Assembly: GCF_032854445.1 (NCBI RefSeq)
Contig: NW_027017978.1
Location: forward strand, 1-64,000
Length of the DNA: 64,000 bases
Origin: Liolophura sinensis
Taxonomy: Eukaryota; Mollusca; Polyplacophora; Chitonida; Chitonidae
Reading direction: 5' to 3'
Below, in pieces: positions 1 to 10,930 of this stretch; positions within the stretch are counted from its first letter, which is position 1, and each line of letters begins with the position of its first letter. The translations under genes were made by a program, and so were the position numbers. Under the pieces are notes generated by a model. It saw only the letters and a list, made by a program, of their open reading frames with translations, was not told the origin of the DNA and ran no database searches.

Positions 1-2610
1 TGAAATAGTACCGGCTATCATACTACCTGACTTTACTGAAACTGAAACTAAAGCAGTACCGGCTATCGTACTGCCTGGCTATACTGAAACTAAAGCAGTA
101 CCGGCTATCGTACTGCCTGGCTATACTGAAGCTAAAGCAGTACCGGCTATCGTACTGACTGGCTATACTGAAGCTAAAGCAGTACCGGCTATCGTACTGA
201 CTGGCTATACTGAAGCTAAAGCAGTACCGGCTATCGTACTGCCTGGCTATACTGAAACTAAAGCAGTACCGGCTATCGTACTGACTGGCTATACTGAAGC
301 TAAAGCAGTACCGGCTATCGTACTGCCTGGCTATACTGAAACTAAAGCAGTACCGGCTATCGTACTGACTGGCTATACTGAAGCTAAAGCAGTACCGGCT
401 ATCGTACTGCCTGGCTATACTGTAACTAAAGCAGTACCGGCTATCGTACTGACTGGCTATACTGAAGCTAAAGCAGTACCGGCTATCGTACTGACTGGCT
501 ATACTGAAACTAAAGCAGTACCGGCTATCGTACTGACTGGCTATACTGAAGCTAAAGCAGTACCGGCTATCGTACTGACTGGCTATACTGAAGCTAAAGC
601 AGTACCGGCTATCGTACTGCCTGGCTATACTGAAACTAAAGCAGTACCGGCTATCGTACTGACTGGCTATACTGAAACTAAAGCAGTACCGGCTATCGTA
701 CTGCCTGGCTATACTGAAAATAAAGCAGTACCGGCTATCGTACTGACTGGCTATACTGAAACTAAAGCAGTACCGGCTATCGTACTGACTGGCTATACTG
801 AAGCTAAAGCAGTACCGGCTATCGTACTGCCTGGCTATACTGAAACTAAAGCAGTACCGGCTATCGTACTGACTGGCTATACTGAAGCTAAAGCAGTACC
901 GGCTATTGTACTGACTGGCTATACTGAAACTAAAGCAGTACTGGCTATCGTACTTCCTGGCTATACTGAAACAGTACTGGCTATCGCACTGCTTGGCTTT
1001 ACTGAAACTGAAATAGTACTGGCTATCGTACTGCCTGGCTATATTGAAACAGTACTGGCTATCATACTGCTTGGCTATACTGAAACTAAAGCAGTACCGG
1101 CTATCATACTGCCTAGCTTTACTAAAACTAAAGCAGTACCAACTATCATACTGCCTGACTTTACTGAAACAGTACTGGCTATCGTACTCCCTGGCTATAC
1201 TAAAACTAAAGCAGTACCGGCTATTGTACTGCCTAGCTTTACTAAGAATAAAGCAGTACCGGCTATCGTACTGCATGGCTTTACTGAAACTAAAGCAGTA
1301 CCGGCTATTGTACTGCCTGGCTTTACTGAAACTAAAGCAGTACGGGCTATTGTTTTGCATGGCTTTACTAAAACTAAAGCAGTACCAGCTATTGAACTGC
1401 CTGGTTATACTGAAACTAAAGCAGTACCGGCTATCGTACTGACTGGCTATACTGAAACTAAAGCAGTACCGGCTATCGTACTGCCTGGCTATACTGAAAC
1501 TAATGCAGTACCGGCTATCATAGTGCCTGGCTATACTGACACTAAAGCAGTACCTTCTATCGTACTGCCTGACTATACTGAAACTAAAGCAGTACCGGCT
1601 ATTGTACTGACTGGCTATACTGAAACTTAAGCAGTAACGGCTATCGTACTTCATCGCTTTTCTTAAACTTAAGCAGTACCAGCTATTGTACTGCCTGGCT
1701 ATACTGAAACTAAAGCAGTACCGGTTATTGTTTTGCATGGCTATACTGACACTAAAGCAGTACCAGTTGTCATACTGCTTGGCTTTACTGAGACTAAAGC
1801 AGTACCAACTACCGTACTGCCTGACTTTACTGAAACACTACTGGCTATCGCACTGCTTGGCTTTACTGAAACTGAAATAGTACTGGCTATCGTACTGCCT
1901 GGCTATATTGAAACAGTACTGGCTATCATACTGCTTGGCTATACTGAAACTAAAGCAGTACCGGCTATCATACTGCCTAGCTTTACTAAAACTAAAGCAG
2001 TACCAACTATCATACTGCCTGACTTTACTGAAACAGTACTGGCTATCATACTCCCTGGCTATACTGAAACTAAAGCAGTACCGGCTATTGTACTGCCTAG
2101 CTTTACTAAGAATAAAGCAGTACCGGCTATCGTACTGCATGGCTTTACTGAAACTAAAGCAGTACCGGCTATTGTACTGCCTGGCTTTACTGAAACTAAA
2201 GCAGTACCGGCTATTGTTTTGCATGGCTTTACTAAAACTAAAGCATTACCGGCTATTGTTTTGCATGGCTATACTGACACTAAAGCAGTTCCGGCTATTG
2301 TACTGCCTGGCTTTACTGAAACTGAAACAGTACCGGTTATTGTACTTTCTGGCTTTACTGAAACTAAAGCAGTACTGGTTATCGTACTGCCTGGCTTTAC
2401 TGAAACTAAAGCAGTGCCGGCTATTGTACTGCCTGGCTATACTACAAGTAAAGCAGTACTGGCTATCGTACTGCCTGGCTATAGTGAAACTAAAATCAGT
2501 ACCAGCTATAGTACTGATTGGCTGTACTGAAAATGAAGCAGTACCAGATATTGTACTGCCTAACTATTTTGAAACTAAAGTAGTACCGACTATTGTACTG
2601 TTGGCTTAAA
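1..2610 (+). repeat. 42-bp minisatellite, array A (about 60 units)
   Basis: Head-to-tail units of 42 bp, with some 36-bp units lacking six bases. Each unit reads GGCTATACTG, then AAACTAAAG, then CAGTACCGGCTATCGTACTG, then CCT. Because 42 and 36 are multiples of three, two plus frames and one minus frame stay open for hundreds of codons (plus frame repeat GYTETKAVPAIVLP; minus frame repeat RQYDSRYCFSFSIA). I do not take these as genes. A block at about 960-1400 recurs at about 1825-2230 (offset 864 bp), a higher-order duplication. Units toward the right edge (2430-2610) are more diverged than central ones, as expected where unequal exchange homogenises the centre. Confidence 0.95.
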
Positions 2611-2834
2611 TTACATGTAAAGTAGTACTGGCTATCATAGTGGGTGGCTATGCTAAAATGAAACCACTACCGGTTATTGTAAAGTAGTACCAGTTATTTT
2701 AGTGCTTGGCCATATTGAACCTAAGGCAGTAAACTGACTTAATACAGGCTATTGTACTGCCTGAAGTTAATGCATTACTGACTATCATACTGCCTGAAGC
2801 CCAAGCAGTGCGGGCCAATGTGCTGAAGCTAAAG
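2611..2834 (+). other. Degenerate array edge ending in a strong splice donor
   Basis: Decayed 42-bp units run into the stretch GTGCTGAAGCTAAAG followed by GTAAGTATC, a near-consensus 5' splice site after 2834. The copy B counterpart ends at 28840 with the same donor. The last part is open in the same frame as the array's GYTETKAVPAIVLP reading in both copies (copy A about 2735-2834) and would splice in phase 0 to the next exon-like segment. Upstream of that stretch the frame is broken by TAA/TGA. This suggests that the array was, or still is, part of a spliced transcript; there is no proof of coding. Confidence 0.45.
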
Positions 2835-3102
2835 GTAAGTATCTTTGTATGAAAATATTATGATTCATATGAACCCATGTCACTCAATTAGTCAGCTTGC
2901 TGTAAAGATATTGAGAGATCTCTTTGTCCTATGACTGAAATAATGTTTTAAACATTACATCGAAAATAAGTCACTCACTCATTCACTTATCCTAAAAAAA
3001 CAAACATTTAAACACCGTTAAAATGGGAAAACACTTTTGTACATAGCTTAATCGTGTAATGTTCATACTTGTGTTTAGTGTACTGGATTTGTTCTTTTAC
3101 AG

Positions 3103-4476
3103 GAGCTTTGGTCTTGGAAATCTTAGTAACTGTTGGCACTGGAGCTTGTGGGAGAAAAAAAACTTCTGATAACTGCAACTGCAACTTCCTGTGAAGTGAA
3201 ATACCAGAAATTCAGTGCTTATCGATGCAGCTCAAATTGTATCCCAGTTGTCTTCTAGTTAATGTAAGTATGTCATGTATTTAGTTTAAAATGTTTATGA
3301 CATCTTCCATTTTGGTATTTGACATGGTAATTTACACTTGTAGTGTTATGCTCAGACTATAACATATCACGTTCACTAGCCATTATGTGTAAACACATGC
3401 CTCTGACGGGGCCTCTTTAATATTAGATTTGATGGGAGTTCAGTTTATGTAATAATTTTAGATTGATTACTTGATCTCTGCTAATTATTGTGTTATAAAT
3501 AAACCTATGTTTCCTAAATTTATTTCTAGAGCCAACCTATTTAAAACGTTGGATAGAAAAAACAGGCACTTCAGTGATCAATTTCTGAGGATCTTGGTGG
3601 CGAGATGGACGACTATGGCAGAAACGTGCTGTTAGGACATCATTTGTTGGAGACCTCCGGCAGTCCACCGCAGTATAATATAAGTAAGGAAGTTATTAGT
3701 GACTTGGCACTATTCCTGTAAAACTACTGAATAAATCTTGGTCAAAATTCTCAAACTTGTGAATAAATTTGTGATCTTGAACTTTCATGTAATATAAATG
3801 AATGTCTCAAAACCAGTTTCGATTAACTCCATTACATGTAACTTAAAAGACAGGAGAAATTATATATTAGCTAAAATAACACACAAGCAAAGGCAGGGTG
3901 GATATATCCAGGTACAGCTGTAAGAGTCGTATGAATAGAATATTGTGGGCGTTAAGATCACTTCAGGGAATCGCTTGTTTATAAAGCTAGTACAAAGGGA
4001 CTGAAAGTCTCTTAAAGTGACACTATATTTGACTGAATTGTCTTCACTGGTTTCATGTTAATGTTAAAATATGACTATTTTCAGGTGCTCTCCTCCTCTC
4101 ACCAATACCACTCCGCGTTTATCTTCGGATAGACACTGGCGGCTCAGGACCTTATGGAATGGACCAGTATATCCCGCAAAAATGGAACAAAATGGCAGCA
4201 AAGAACTCAAAAGTCATATATGCCATCTTAAGTCAGTATCACTATGGATGATGGAGAGCAACATATCCATCTAAACAAATGTTGCCCCTAGAACACTAAT
4301 ACTGCGAAGAACTTGCGCATGTGGTTTCTTTTTATGACAACTTGACAAGTCTGTCTTATATAGTTAAATCTGCTGAGAAGGATGATAAGATGTTAGGTGT
4401 GCTGAGAGGCATGATTCGTATGGCAAATCAAGAAAATTGCCAAATGACAGAAGCTATCGGCTGGCTGGAAAGTTGA
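3103..4476 (+). pseudogene. Unrecognised exon-like segments, broken frame (copy A)
   Basis: Three segments carry canonical splice signals conserved in copy B: 3103-3263 (acceptor TTCTTTTACAG, donor GTAAGTATG), 3530-3683 (acceptor TTATTTCTAG, donor GTAAGG) and one starting at 4085 (acceptor ATTTTCAG). Joining 3605-3683 to 4085 onward gives an 81-residue frame starting MDDYGRNVLLGHH and ending at TGA 4249-4251. The same frame continues past a second stop (TAA 4297-4299) into a reasonable C-terminal-like stretch (YCEELAHVVSFYDN to AIGWLES) ending at TGA 4474-4476. I do not recognise the protein. Frameshifts between the copies argue for a decayed gene or an old transposon-carried gene fragment. 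Exon calls rest on splice signals and conservation only. Confidence 0.35.
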
Positions 4477-4677
4477 AGATAAAACATCTAGATTGAATTA
4501 AATGATGGCCTTTAACAGCAACATGTAACAAACCCTGTATGATGGTAACATTTATTGGTGGTAACATCTGAATGACCTGTCTTGTAGATACTTCAGTAAC
4601 TGTACCGTAACACCATCATGTGAAACTGAAACTGTAATTCAAAATTGAGGTGATATATATTCGCCTTACATACCTCA

Positions 4678-4865
4678 AATCGCTGTGAGTTCAACTCCAC
4701 CGCATGCTATCTTCCTCTCTGGCTGTAAGTGGAAAGGTCTCAGCAACCTGCAGAAGGTCGTGGGTTTCCCTAGAGCCCGGTTTCATCCCACCATATTGCT
4801 GGCTGCTGTCGTATAAGTGAAATATTCTTAGCACGGCGTAAACACCAATCAAATAAGTAAATAAA
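4678..4865 (+). mobile_element. SINE, 3' body with molluscan tail (copy A)
   Basis: The sequence runs from GTGAGTTCAACTCCACC through GTGGGTTTCCC and CCCGGTTTCATCCCACCAT to a tail with TAAGTGAAATATTCTTAG, CACCAATCAAATAAG and TAAATAAA. The same body and tail occur at 14195, 30765 and 35956 and in reverse at 45741, so it is a dispersed family. The tRNA-like head is weak or lost here. It lies at the same place in copy B (30765-30973), so insertion preceded the block duplication. Confidence 0.8.
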
Positions 4866-6263
4866 GACATACCCCAATGTATGGACATATCTGATTTTTG
4901 TAAATACAATTACAGGGCTGGAAAAATGTGGATTTTTTTTAGGCGCTCTGGCAGGCAACCAAGACGTTCAACTGTGGTTGGCCCCTTTCACCTTGGTTGC
5001 CGCCCACTTTTTATGTCATTTTGGTATGTGATCATTTAAAGTACAATACAATAAAATACAATGACATAAATAATATCTGATAAAAGTGATTTTCTGATTG
5101 GTGCTGAAATCATTAATACTGAGAAATGGTTAAATACGTTTTGATCCATCAGTTATGTTGCCTTTGAATACCCTTTTGAAAAGTATGGAATGGAATTTTT
5201 AGGCAGCCATATGCATTTTCATTGATGTACGGTTCGGATGACAGTCCAATTACATTTTTGTGAACAGAATTTTTTGGACATGTATTTTTTGACCAAATTC
5301 AAAGCACGGTCGATTCATGAATGAAATGTACACTTCATCCAAACATAGCGGTAAGCCAACCTATTTCCTGGATGATACAGAAGACGGCTTATATTGTATA
5401 TGTAGTAGCAGAATAGTGACGTATGTTTTGTACGGTATATTGGACCGTGAATATAATATTTTATATTTTGTTGTTGTGTGAGACGACACCGTAGGGTGAA
5501 TTAAGTTTTGTAACAGAAGATATAAACCAAGAGAAACGTTGTTGAGCGATTATACAGTACGAAGCATTTTCATTTTTATTATGTACTGTGAAGAATTCTT
5601 TTCCGTCGAGCCTCAGTAAGCGTCAATATCATTTAGCTTGTTTATGTACGATTGGTACAACTAGCTGGCCGACAAGGTCGATGGGAGTTTGAACGGCTAA
5701 ACGATGATTAATACTGAATCGGAATCTGAAACTTCCGCTTGGTACATGTTACATTGTGTTTTGGCAAAGTAGTTCCAAAGGGCAGAACTCTTGATCAGTG
5801 ATTGTTTCTCCCAAGTAAAGTTCGACCATGGAAAGACTGCAGTTTTGCGGACGTGCATGCCTGGCTTTCCCGCTGAGCGAGTCACGCGGTCGCTCAAATG
5901 GGGCTTCACTTATGGGGTCGTCTCAAATTTTCGAATGGTCATTTATCTATTCCAATTCGGCCAATTTTCTAACCGTTTACGGGTCCCCCCTTTTCGACGC
6001 TACTTCTGATATATATATGTCACTTTACCTGAATAAAGAAAATGTACTTTTCACTTTGGTGTTATTCATTTGCTGTATATTTTCAACAATCCCCACCAAT
6101 TAAACAGTTTACTTTCTTCACGGGCATTAACATACATATATAATGGAAAATATTTTGATTTCTATACAGCACAGTGACAGAGGCTTGTGCAGTTAGGTTA
6201 ATTAAAGTGTGTACAAACAATACATGTACTTTCAATTTGTGCCCACATTATCAAATATATATC
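4866..6263. other. Non-coding part of block A, no gene seen
   Basis: AT-rich unique sequence matching 30974-32299 of copy B. It contains only short chance reading frames (for example 91 codons at 5828) that are not preserved in copy B. An AATAAA lies in the stretch CCTGAATAAAGAAAATG near 6030 and is conserved in copy B near 32060; it could be a polyadenylation signal for a transcript of the block, but nothing else supports this. Confidence 0.6.
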
Positions 6264-6500
6264 GACCGCCTCGGTGGCCTATTGGTTAGAGTGTACACCT
6301 CGAAGTCGAAATATACGAAAGGCATTAAAATGGTACTTGTTGGCTCGATTGGCGCCCAGCGCTAAGGGCTTCGAGCAAAGAGACCGGACTCGTCAGCCCG
6401 ATGTCAGTTTATAAAATGATTGGCTGAGGTGTCTTGTGTCTTCGGTATGGTGTTTCAGTGGCGGCAGAACTTTGACGGCATTCGCCCTGCCGATCCAATA
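6264..6500 (+). mobile_element. Second tRNA-derived SINE family (copy A)
   Basis: The head GACCGCCTCGGTGGCCTA followed by TTGGTTAGAGTG is a good tRNA 5' half with a pol III A-box. It is followed by a diverged body containing TTAAAATGGTACTTGTTGG, GCCCAGCGCTAAG, TCTTCGGTATGGTGTTTCAG and GGCGGCAG, which I recall as the body of a common molluscan tRNA-SINE. The T-arm region is eroded, so this is an old copy and not a tRNA gene. The same insertion is present in copy B at 32300. Confidence 0.7.
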
Positions 6501-6719
6501 ATACACGGACCGTATAACATGATCAGGTTAACATATAACGTGGCCACAGTAAAGAGAAGTGGGTGTGGGCGAAACAAAGATAACTTTTGGAAATACATAT
6601 ACAAGATACACTGGTTGAGGCAATCGCTATTATAGTGCAAACCAGACAGGAGAACATATATATGAGACATACTCTTCGCAGCCATCGGTACATTGTATTA
6701 CACTACATAGTTTGTAAAT
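6501..6719. other. Spacer in block A
   Basis: Non-coding sequence between the SINE and the 320-bp tandem unit, matched in copy B. A short piece, AATAATACACGG, recurs at 10190, showing further internal reuse of block segments. No gene seen. Confidence 0.5.
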
Positions 6720-7330
6720 GTGGTAAATATGCCTTTGGACATTACTTGAAAACGTATATGTCCTGTGTTTGTTGAAACAGATCACAGATTTTCAGCACAC
6801 ATAGAGTACATGTGTAGCGCTTTACACTCAGTAATTTTCAACTTTACGGCTGTTACGGTTTTCTCGCAACAGACCTCGAAATATGGTGACAAATTGCGCT
6901 TTTTAACGTTTTCATCGCCATTTGCAGCAGAACTATGCGTCGCCGGAAAGAAATAAGTCCACATTCATGATTAGGACGTCAAACTACGTCGCGTAGCATG
7001 TTTACATTGTTCGTGCCTTCATCCTAGTCGAAGTGCCAAATATAGCAAATCGGCCTTTGCACAATATTTGAAGCATTGCAACTCCCACATTTATTGGCAC
7101 ACTATCATGATTTTACGCACGCCTACAGTACTCATATAGCCCTTTGTACTCAGTCATTTTCAGCTCCACAGCTGCAGCGGTTGTGTGTCACGTTCCCTCC
7201 AAACATCGGCGAAAATTGTACTTTTTCGCATCTTCATAGCAATTCGCGACAAAACTATGCGTCGGAGAAAGAAAAAACCACCAAATTCGTCATCAGAACA
7301 TCGAACTACGCCTAGCAGCCTACTTGAAAC
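6720..7330 (+). repeat. Diverged tandem pair, unit about 320 bp (copy A)
   Basis: Two units align from about 6725-7005 and about 7048-7320. Shared landmarks in order are GCCTTTGGACA/GCCTTTGCACA, ATTTTCAGCACACAT-type text, CACTCAGTAATTTTC/ACTCAGTCATTTTC, ACAGCTG or ACGGCTG, AACTATGCGTCG and a stretch ending in ACTACG. The pair is also present in copy B (32765-33410), so the tandem doubling came before the block duplication. Confidence 0.65.
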
Positions 7331-7629
7331 CTTGAAATTCACAACATTTTCATCGCCTGACAGATTGGCTAAGCTGGGATCGAACTCTGACTTGACTGAC
7401 TGGCGTCACACCACGCACCCGGGAGACGGTTAGCGTTTAAATCCTTGTGTAATTAGGTAAAGTCTTAGAAAATTTCGCCAGCATTTCCCCTACCACCCAC
7501 ACTATTGTATATCTGGCGTAGTCCCCAAGGCAGTCGCAATTCTCACTTCAAGTCTGCGTACAAATTTTCTTTATGCTTTCATCTTTTATATGAGAGCATA
7601 AGTTATTGGTCGAAAATCCACACATAACT
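7331..7629. other. Non-coding spacer in block A
   Basis: No gene, RNA or named repeat recognised. Parts match copy B near 33410-33500, where the interval is shorter. Confidence 0.4.
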
Positions 7630-8568
7630 AGCTACACGGTTTTCAAAGTTTCGATGCGACCTTACACCGTTTGTCACTGAGGCAGTCGGCCGGTCATTCC
7701 CTATTCCCTTCCTTGGCATACTTGGCTCGCTGTGTGTAAGAAATAATGCAAAAACAAAGCCCGTGTAAGAGCAAATTTGAACTTCCACGTCTCAATCCAC
7801 GACCTGCCATGCACAGACTCAAAGCTCTACTCATAGCTCGGCTGTTGTCAGAAAGTCAACACTTATAACACATGTCCATACCCTGACCTGGTTAGCGTAT
7901 AGTAAAAAAGACAAGGTCTGCCCAAAACAAAGCTAACTTTTACAGGTCCACGTCGTTTGCTGTTGTAGTTAGATCTCTACGCCATCTAATAGAGTACTGG
8001 AGTTAGATGGGAACTGGAATCAATGTCATCCTACAACCGTTTCGGGAGATCACGGACAGTGTAGCCGAAAGCATCAGGTGAAATACTACAAACCCAGTCC
8101 AGTCCCCATCTAACTCCATGTTAAATCAATAGGATTCCCATCTTTTTCTGAACAAAAAACGGTGTTGTCATTTAAACGCTTCTAGCGAAAAAACTATTGA
8201 TCGGAGCTGAAATCCGTTGACGAATGCTCGAAAGAGCATGTCTTGGGCTACAATTTCGTGCAAATTGCACATTTCTAGCTCCCACAGATCTCGAGTTACA
8301 GGTCATTAAAATTACGTAACTTTTTTGAGTTTTTTGCTCATATCTCAAAAAGTTACACAGATATGGAAAAAATACGACCAGATTCAGAATCAGCAGCTCA
8401 AGATACACCAGAATGCGTTCAGAACATTTGAACTTTGAGAACTTTTTGTGACGTCACAAATTCGACCAATGGCGAGCTTCCAGAATTTTGACCGGAAGTG
8501 AACCATTTTCGCAAACTTTAAAGAACTCGTGACTTACTAGCTGCATGTCAAATTTGAAAACGATCGGT

Positions 8569-8599
<31 letters not shown>

Positions 8600-8752
8600 G
8601 TTTTACACAAAATCCAATATGGCGGCCGAACCACGTGACATAGCAAAAAAGTGGAGAATTTGTCCCGAGATATTCACCGCCAGAATATGTGTGCAAAATT
8701 TCAGACCTGTATGTTGAACGGTAAAAAAGTTTCCATGCGAACAAAGTCGGTG

Positions 8753-8823
8753 AAAAAAAAATAATAATAATAATAATAACTAGAATGGATCTGCGAATAG
8801 CAGATCCTAGGCCGGGATCCCGG
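8753..8823. repeat. (TAA)n tract with two palindromes, unit 1
   Basis: An A-run and (TAA)n at 8753-8779 are followed by a perfect hairpin at 8787-8807 (stem GGATCTGC, loop GAATA, stem GCAGATCC) and a 12-bp palindrome CCGGGATCCCGG at 8812-8823. It closes the 1.3-kb unit. The matching site in unit 2 is 10073-10164. In copy B the same position holds a different palindrome family (35166-35371). Confidence 0.85.
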
Positions 8824-10072
8824 ATCGGATCGATGAAGTTTTCCCCTTCATGTTCTGTGTTCGAAGGACACATGTTTCACATACACGGCTTTCAAATTTT
8901 CCATGCGACCTTACACCTTTCGCCCTTAAGGCAGTCGGCCGGTCATTTGCATTCCCTCGAATAGATTGGCGACCTTAATGATGCTACGCTATGCCCAGTG
9001 AAAAACGGTCGTTCCTTGGCAGACTTAGCCCGCTAATTGTAAGAATTAAGGCAAAAACACGACCAGTGTAACAGCAAGTTTGTACATTCACATCTCAATC
9101 CACGACATGCCATGCACAGACTAATTGCTCCACTCATAGTTCGGCCATCGTTAGAAAGTCAGCACTTGGACCAGTTCACATATCCATATTTGTTAATCAC
9201 CCTGGATTGTTTAACGTATAGTAAAGAGCACGAGGTCTGCGCAAAACAAAGCTAACTTTTACAGGTCCATGTCGTTTGCTGTTGTAGTTAGATCTCTACG
9301 CCATCTAATAGAGTACTGGAGTTAGATGGGAACTGGAATCAATGTCATCCTACAACCGTTTCGGGAGATCACGGACAGTGTAGCCGAAAGCATCAGGTCA
9401 AATACTACAAACCCAGTTTTGTCCCCATCTAACTCCATGTTAAAGCAATAGGATTAGCACCTTTTTCTAAAGAAAAAACGGTGCTGTCATTTAAACGCTT
9501 GTAGCGAAAAAACTATTGATCGGAGCTCAAATCTGTTGACGAATGCTCGAAAGAGCATGTCTTGGGCTACAATTTCGTGCAGGTTGCACATTTCTAGCTT
9601 CCACAGATCTCGAGTTACAGGTCATTGAAGTTACGTCACTTTTTTGAGTTTTTTGCTAATGTCTCAAAAAGTTACACAGATATGCAAAAAATACAAGCAG
9701 ATTCAGAATCAGCAGCTCAAGATACACCAGAATACGTTCAGAACATTTGAACTTTGAGAACTTTTTGTGACGTCATAAATTCGACCAATGGCGAACTTCC
9801 AGAATTTTGACCAGAAGTGAACCATTTTCGCAAACTTTAAAGAACTCGTAACTTACTAGCAGCATGTCAAATTTGAAACCGATCGGTTCAGTGGTTCTGG
9901 AGAAGAAGATTTTTAAAGATTTTACACAAAATCCAATATGGCGTCCGAACCACGTGACATGGCAAAAAAGTGGAGAATTTGTCCCGAGGTATTAACCGCC
10001 AGATTATGTGTGCAAAATTTCAGACCTGTATGTTAAACGGTAAAAAAGTTTCCATGCGAACAAAGTCGGTGA

Positions 10073-10078
10073 AAAAAA

Positions 10079-10116
<38 letters not shown>

Positions 10117-10164
10117 GAAACTAGAATGGATCTGCGAATAGCAGATCCTAGGCCGGGATCCCGG
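10073..10164. repeat. (TAA)n tract with two palindromes, unit 2
   Basis: A longer (TAA)n tract (about 10080-10116) is followed by the same hairpin as in unit 1 (stems 10128-10135 and 10141-10148, loop GAATA) and CCGGGATCCCGG at 10153-10164. The palindromes are unchanged between units while the TAA tract length differs. Confidence 0.85.
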
Positions 10165-10195
10165 ATCGGATCGATGACGTTTTCCGCACCCAATA

Positions 10196-10561
10196 ATACA
10201 CGGTCCTTATCACAGAAAGTTTAGACTTTTACGTATCAATCCACGGCCTGCCATGCACAGTCTAGCCGGCCCCCTCCTTCCTCTTGACAATGGGGCTAGG
10301 CAACCATCCATGCAGTTATATATATAATTCTTTGGGTGTACAGGTTGGAGATTTATATCCGTAAAGGTTAATTGCGTTATTTGCAATTATGTAGTCACTG
10401 CTAAATCAGCTTTTAGGTTTTAATTCATGATCTTTTTTATTTGGTAAAATTCGCGCTGTACATTGAACGTGTGTGTAGGCCTATATATGTTGAAAGCGGG
10501 AGGGGTGTGTATTAATGCATGGAGTCATATTCCGCTACATTGAGTCATATTCCGCTACATT
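10196..10561. other. Start of the unique segment between the two block copies
   Basis: Mostly featureless non-coding DNA. A perfect 20-bp tandem doublet occupies 10522-10541 and 10542-10561 (unit GAGTCATATTCCGCTACATT), directly beside the SINE target-site duplication at 10562. Confidence 0.6.
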
Positions 10562-10930
10562 GAATGAAGAGTGAGTGCTTGGGGTTTAACGTTGTGCTCA
10601 ACAGTTTTTCAGTCATGTGACGACGAAGGAATCCTTAGGGTGTATTTAATGAACATCTTGTTGCAGGACGATTTTCCACCGCTCTTTTATCTAAACTTAC
10701 CGAAGGCAAGTAAGCCGCCCCGCTTACCCCGCTTGTCCGAGACATAATACTGATGCGGATCAACCAGTCGTTGCACTATCCGCTTCATGCTGAACGTCAA
10801 ACGAGAAAGTTGCAACTTCCTCTTTTAAAGTCCTAGGTGTGACTCGACCCAGGATTGATCCTGGATATAGGCCTACCGCTCCGAAAGCGGACGCTCTACC
10901 AACTGTGCTATGCAGAGATCGAATGAAGAG
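10562..10930 (-). mobile_element. tRNA-derived SINE with 10-bp target-site duplication
   Basis: Read on the minus strand from about 10920, the element starts with a tRNA-like head: CATAGCACAGTTGGTAGAGC, anticodon arm CCGC-TTTCGGA-GCGG and a T-arm-like CCAGGATCAATCCTGG. It continues through GAGGAAGTTGCAAC, TGAACGTCAAAC-side text, GGATAGTGCAACGACTGG and GCTTACTTGCCTTCGGTAAG to a tail complementary to GAGTGCTTGGGG. Direct repeats GAATGAAGAG at 10562-10571 and 10921-10930 flank the body (10572-10920) and are the target-site duplication. The tRNA head has a shortened T loop and no proper acceptor stem, so it is a SINE and not a tRNA gene. A 5'-truncated relative lies at 45909-46147. Confidence 0.9.

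Larger units (their letters stand above)
1..10195 (+). repeat. Large direct repeat, copy A (left end outside window)
   Basis: This block recurs in the same order and orientation at 22567-35380. Anchor points match at nearly constant offset: splice donor after the array (2834 and 28840), exon-like start (3103 and 29100), next acceptor exon (4085 and 30112), SINE head (6264 and 32300) and the (TAA)n tract (8760 and about 35117). By eye roughly nine bases in ten agree outside the arrays, with many small indels, so the duplication is not recent. The left end is cut by the window. The right end lies near 10195, after the second palindrome cluster. The block carries no intact gene. It could be a segmental duplication, or two insertions of one large non-autonomous element. 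Confidence 0.85.
7630..10195 (+). repeat. Tandem duplication of a 1.3-kb unit (copy A)
   Basis: Unit 1 is about 7630-8880 and unit 2 about 8881-10195. Both run through CATGCGACCTTACACC, GGCAGTCGGCCGGTCAT, CCACGAC(C/A)TGCCATGCACAG, GTTAGATCTCTACGCCATC, ACGGACAGTGTAGCCGAAAG, TGACGTCA (first unit at 8449-8456), CACGTGAC (8632-8639 and 9951-9958) and then a (TAA)n tract with palindromes. Much of the second half is nearly identical, so this tandem copy is fairly young. Open frames inside are short and not preserved between units; I see no gene. Confidence 0.85.

Noticed and set aside
23-2609. Long reading frames on both strands in array A (571, 265 and 233 codons)
   Set aside because: A 42-bp (or 36-bp) period is a multiple of three, so any frame open in one unit stays open in all. 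Variation is at CpG sites and not biased to third codon positions of one frame.
8454-8873. 139-codon minus-strand frame in the 1.3-kb unit
   Set aside because: The frame is not preserved in the second unit or in copy B, and it runs through the simple (TAA)n tract as a run of isoleucines.
10838-10918. tRNA gene on the minus strand
   Set aside because: The A-box and anticodon arm look good, but the T loop is one base short, there is no acceptor stem, and the sequence continues into a SINE body flanked by a target-site duplication.
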